Assembly (NCBI RefSeq): GCF_000002425.4
Contig: NC_037263.1
Span: 6,262,959-6,326,958 of the forward strand
Source: Physcomitrium patens
Lineage: Eukaryota; Streptophyta; Bryopsida; Funariales; Funariaceae
DNA: 64,000 nucleotides
Direction: 5' to 3'
In this document: in pieces, positions 60,994 to 64,000 of the stretch
How the letters are laid out: the number at the start of each line of letters is the position of its first letter
Numbering within the stretch: position 1 is the first letter of the stretch
Position numbers and translations under genes: made by a program
Notes under the pieces: generated by a model
Database searches by the model: none
Told to the model about the DNA's origin: nothing
What the model saw: only the letters and a program-made list of their open reading frames with translations

Positions 60994-60995
<2 letters not shown>

Positions 60996-61046
60996 TTTTT
61001 TTGTTCATTTGTTTATTTGTTTATTTTGTTTTGTTTGGTATAGCAC

Positions 61047-61429
61047 CAACTCACATCCTAAAAATCTTTTTGTAGAGCACTAGATGTGCTAAGAAAAATA
61101 GTTCTTATAGACTACCTTGATTCCTCTTTAAAATATTTATTTTTAGAAATGGTCAATCTTTGACTTAGCAATTGTAAATTAAGCTTTTATATCTTTTTCA
61201 TGGCCAATAACATAGGTTTCAATTAGTTTGTGTATTATATATAATTATTGGAGCTTAGAAGGTCTTTATTATTAAAGAATAAGATGAGAAGGAATGCATT
61301 GATTTTCTTACATTGCATAAAAAATTATTTTTATAATATATATATAAAAAAATAAATATATCCATTTTGAAAGATAGTTTTTAAAAAAATATTAAAAAAT
61401 TGTATCAAAAGGTATTGAAAATAATGTCA
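61047..61429. other. AT-rich spacer
   Basis: Nothing recognised between the inverted-repeat element and the next LTR fragment. Confidence 0.5.
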
Positions 61430-61851
61430 AAAAACTAGACAAGAAAACTAAAGTCTCTTGAAATAAGATTTAGAAAAAAAAAAGGCATTGACAAGAAAAA
61501 ATAAGTGTCAAGGACAAGAATTCAATGAAAGCAATTAAAGAAGTGAGACTTTTTTGAAAGAAAGATTTATTGAAAGAAATTAGAAATAAGAAAGTACGTA
61601 TATTCAAAAAGAAACTAGAATGGCTATTGCCAAAAGATAAGAAAACTATAATACCTTCAAATTAGACTAAAAGCAATAAAAGAGTTGACAAAGGTCAAGA
61701 AGGCTTCACTCTTGCTTTTATATAAACTACTAATCTAAGAGTTATATAACAATATTCTATAGGACCTCTAGTATATGGTTAATTTATAAGACACATGTCT
61801 TAATTTGTAAGGTAAGTTTCTTATACGTACACCATATTATTAACTTCTGTT
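61430..61851 (-). repeat. G2 LTR fragment, partly duplicated, cut by copia-2
   Basis: 61590-61851 matches the G2 LTR in reverse (actagaatggctattgccaa, gttgacaaaggtcaagaagg, ctataggacctctagtatat). A short stretch at 61430-61500 repeats part of 61635-61710 (gacaagaaaacta, gacaagaa). The LTR breaks off exactly where TGTTGAAGATTAG of copia-2 begins. Confidence 0.75.
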
Positions 61852-62441
61852 GAAGATTAGCAAGTTTTTACTTAATTACGACCATATAAAGATTAAGCAT
61901 AATAAGTTGCTAATAGTTAAAAGGCAGCAAAGGATTAATAGAAGTTACTATGGTAGCGGCTAGGGTTTTAAGGTCGTGGCTAGCTTAAGATGAATCTAGA
62001 TGTAGATCTAGATTGAAAGGATGAACGTGACTCTGAATTTAGATCTAAATTTAGATCTTGGTTTGCTCTTACTTGTGATTAAAAGCATTTTGGTGTTGGT
62101 ATTTTGTTTTTCCACCTAAGGGCAAAGTTTGCATTGTGCTATTGTTGAGAGAGATCCTTAGTGATAAAGCTTTATAATTTCATGTCCTAAAGTTGCTGAT
62201 TGTGCTTTATAGGCCTCTTATGGTGTATAGAGGTGATTTGTGAGCATAAAAGAGATATTAGAATGGAAAATTAGATTTTAGATACTTGGATAGGTCATTA
62301 GACTTGTGAGAAGTCTTAAAAGTGAAGTTGAGAGTATTTTTGAAAGTTAAAACACTAATTTTTTTACAAAGAAGGATTCTATGATTCTAAGGCAACAAAA
62401 CCTTCTTACTGATTTTGAGAGCATTAGGACTTCTTCTTACA
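61852..62441 (+). repeat. Copia-2 5' LTR
   Basis: Starts TGTTGAAGATTAGCAAG and probably ends CTTCTTCTTACA, about 590 bp, 30 bases before the gag ATG. The same sequence occurs, decayed and reversed, at 7395-7660. The right end is inferred. Confidence 0.7.
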
Positions 62442-62470
62442 ATCTTTTTTGATAAAACTCTTCCTTAGAC

Positions 62471-63240
62471 ATGGCTTCAAGTGAAGATGAAGGATTGAGA
62501 GTTATTGAGAAGTTTAGAGGTGAGAATTTCTACTATTGGAATGTAAATTGGAGCTTTTGTTGGCATCTTTGGATCTTTGGGATATTGTAGATGAAAGTGA
62601 AGAGGCTCCAAGAAAAGATATTGATATGAAAGAAAAAAAAGAGTTCAAACATTATAAAAAGAAGGTTTTTGGATTGATTACAAGCAATGTGGATGAAGCC
62701 AACTTCTTCCACATTATCTCTTGTAAAGAACCAGCAGAAGCATGGAAGACTCTTTGCAACATCTATCAGAGTAAAAACTTATCCAAAATCATCTATACAA
62801 GGAAGAAGTTCTTTACTTATAAGATGGAAGAAGGTGAAGACCTCATGGCTCATGTCAATAAGGTAAAGGCTCTTGTAAATCAACTAGCAATTGTTGACAA
62901 GCGTTTAGAAGAAAGTGAAATTGTCATGATCTTACTAATGAACCTTCTCAAATCCTACAACTACTTCATTGTGGCATTGGAGTCCATTAAGCTAAAAGAG
63001 CTTACAATGGATTATGTGACAACAAGACCTGCCCATGAAGTAACCAAAAAGAAAGAAAATGAGCCCTTAAGTGAAGATTCAACACTCTATTCACGTTAAG
63101 GCAAGGGCAACTATTCAAATGAACGAGGTTATATCAAATCTTGCTTTATTTGTGGCAAAGTAAGTCATTTTGCTCGAAATTACTACAAAGGTAAAAAGAT
63201 GGAGAAAGAGAATACAAATAGTGTATAAGATGAGTTTGGA
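62471..63240 (+). pseudogene. Copia-2 gag with zinc knuckle
   Basis: ATG at 62471 (MASSEDEGLRVIEKFRGENF), then a one-base loss near 62537 shifts the frame; the main frame 62536-63099 continues with WDIVDESEEAP, HIISCKEPAEAWKTLCNIY and KMEEGEDLMAHVNKVKALVNQL, the copia UBN2-type gag. A TAA at 63097-63099 is followed by the zinc knuckle CFICGKVSHFARNYY (63142-63183), whose last Cys is Tyr. Gag would form the particle. Broken by one frameshift and two stops. Confidence 0.88.
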
Positions 63241-63258
63241 AGACAAGATTATGCATTC

Positions 63259-63903
63259 ATGGCAACAAATCGGACCTCTATAGCTACCATATCAAGATGG
63301 ATTTTGGATTCATGTTGTTCCAAGCATATGATACCTTATAAGTATTCATTTGATACTTGTGAGGCTATTTCAGCATCAAACATGGTGTTGGCAGATAGTG
63401 GTATATGTGAAGCCATTGGAATTGGCTCTACTATAGTAGAGGTGGTTGTAAATGGACAAACCAATAAGATGAGACTCAAAAATATCCTTCATGTGCCTAA
63501 AATGAAGCAAAATCTACTTTCAGTGAGTAAACTTGTAACGGAAGGTTTTAAAGTTCAATTTGATATGAATGGATGTTTTGTAAGAACATTGAGTGGAAAC
63601 AAGGTCTTCAAAGGCTTAAAAGAGGGAAATTTGTACTACCTCATTTGTAAGAAGGTGAATGGAGTGGAAGTAGCTGCATTTGTTGAGTTTACTTCAAACC
63701 AAGAGAAGTTGAATATATGGCATCATCGCCTTGGCCATTTGAATGTGAAGAGTATGAAAGAGCTCAAGACTATGGTAAGTGGCTTAAATCTTGGCAATAC
63801 AAGCCAAAATATAAAACAACTTGCATGTAAAGGATGCATACAAGACAAACAACAAAGGACCTCATTTCCAAGGAGTGTAACAACACGTTGTTGTATGGTG
63901 TGA
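63259..63903 (+). pseudogene. Copia-2 protease and integrase N-terminus
   Basis: Open for 214 codons. RWILDSCCSKHM is the protease active site, with the catalytic Asp kept but the Gly of D-S-G replaced by Cys. ILHVPKMKQNLLSVSKL follows. Then the GAG pre-integrase/zinc domain: LNIWHHRLGHLNVKSMKEL and LACKGCIQDKQQRTSFP (HHCC). The frame diverges from copia integrase after 63880 and stops at 63901. Confidence 0.88.
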
Positions 63904-64000
63904 TTTGATATCTAGGAATATACTAGGTATCTATCTATAGAGAGTTTAGCTTAAACCTTTATATGAATCTCGTCTTAGCTTCCAAAACTTCTTTAATTTT
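63889..64000 (+). other. Possible start of another inserted element
   Basis: From about 63889 the sequence (TGTTGTATGGTGTGATTTG) no longer matches copia integrase. A TGTTG start is typical of LTRs. Too short to decide. Confidence 0.3.

Larger units (their letters stand above)
57390..61046. mobile_element. 3.66 kb long-inverted-repeat (foldback or MULE-like) element
   Basis: The ends are inverted copies starting GTGCTATACCAAACAAAACA (left 57390, right ending 61046). The left arm runs 57390-57804; the right arm is 59576-59743 plus about 60766-61046, split by a 1.0 kb insert. The inner 168 bp of the arms are identical, the outer parts (57390-57636 and 60771-61046) differ by substitutions and indels. 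The core holds a GC-rich open frame and a 574 bp tandem array. No transposase was seen, so it is non-autonomous. I found no matching target duplication. Long arms with tandem repeats inside recall foldback elements; Mutator-like is the alternative. Confidence 0.75.
61852..64000 (+). mobile_element. Ty1/copia element (copia-2), 5' part
   Basis: LTR, gag, protease and integrase start, on the plus strand, inserted into a G2 LTR. It has the longest open frames of all elements here and few lesions, so it is the youngest element of the window. Coding sequence is lost at about 63888, where it may be cut by another insertion; the rest lies beyond or is missing. Confidence 0.85.

Noticed and set aside
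57390-61046. hAT or CACTA transposon
   Set aside because: Ends do not start with CACTA or a typical hAT terminus, and no 8 bp target duplication was seen; left as unclassified inverted-repeat element.
1-64000. CRISPR array, bacterial operon or origin
   Set aside because: All repeats found are microsatellites, LTRs or the GCAACCATGG array; the genes are spliced plant genes.

Overview
The window is nuclear DNA of a land plant, most likely a moss with a Physcomitrium-like genome. The reasons are spliced genes with GT-AG introns, plant-specific gene families (an F-box/kelch protein, an LPEAT2-type EF-hand acyltransferase, a plant GH5 exo-glucanase relic), and small GC-balanced gene islands set in very AT-rich, heavily decayed Ty3/gypsy and Ty1/copia retrotransposons. 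The species is an inference; nothing here names it outright.

Layout. 1-8.4 kb: minus-strand gypsy remnants (one gag-protease family with a telomere-like CCTAAA tract in its leader, then two fused gag copies of a second family with one LTR) and a copia LTR scrap. 9-22.9 kb: a gene island with an F-box gene (+, 11403-12491) and, convergent to it, a 14-exon acyltransferase gene (-, 14196-18421) whose exons can be joined into a 564-residue protein. 23.0-31.0 kb: a copia element with recognisable LTRs, into which a chromodomain-type gypsy element (25.27-29.20 kb) has inserted. 34.0-37.4 kb: a broken GH5 glucan exo-1,3-beta-glucosidase gene. 39.2-53.6 kb: a pile-up of the same gypsy family (one plus copy, two minus copies sharing one LTR), itself interrupted by about 1.2-1.6 kb non-coding inserts; one of these is an LTR followed by a tRNA-Asp-type primer site. 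54.0-54.8 kb: remains of a DUF971 (GBBH-like N-terminal) gene. 57.39-61.05 kb: a 3.66 kb long-inverted-repeat element with perfect 168 bp inner arms around a 574 bp GC-rich tandem array that is open in all six frames. 61.4-64 kb: another gypsy LTR piece cut by a second copia element that runs to the window end.

How it fits together. Only the F-box gene and the acyltransferase look intact. The F-box protein would be a substrate receptor of an SCF ubiquitin ligase; the acyltransferase would re-acylate lysophospholipids (mainly lysophosphatidylethanolamine) at the ER. No functional link between them is visible. The rest is mobile DNA. Almost every lesion that can be polarised in the elements and in the two dead genes is C-to-T or G-to-A (Gln to stop, Trp to stop, Arg to Cys, Cys to Tyr), as expected from deamination of methylated cytosine.
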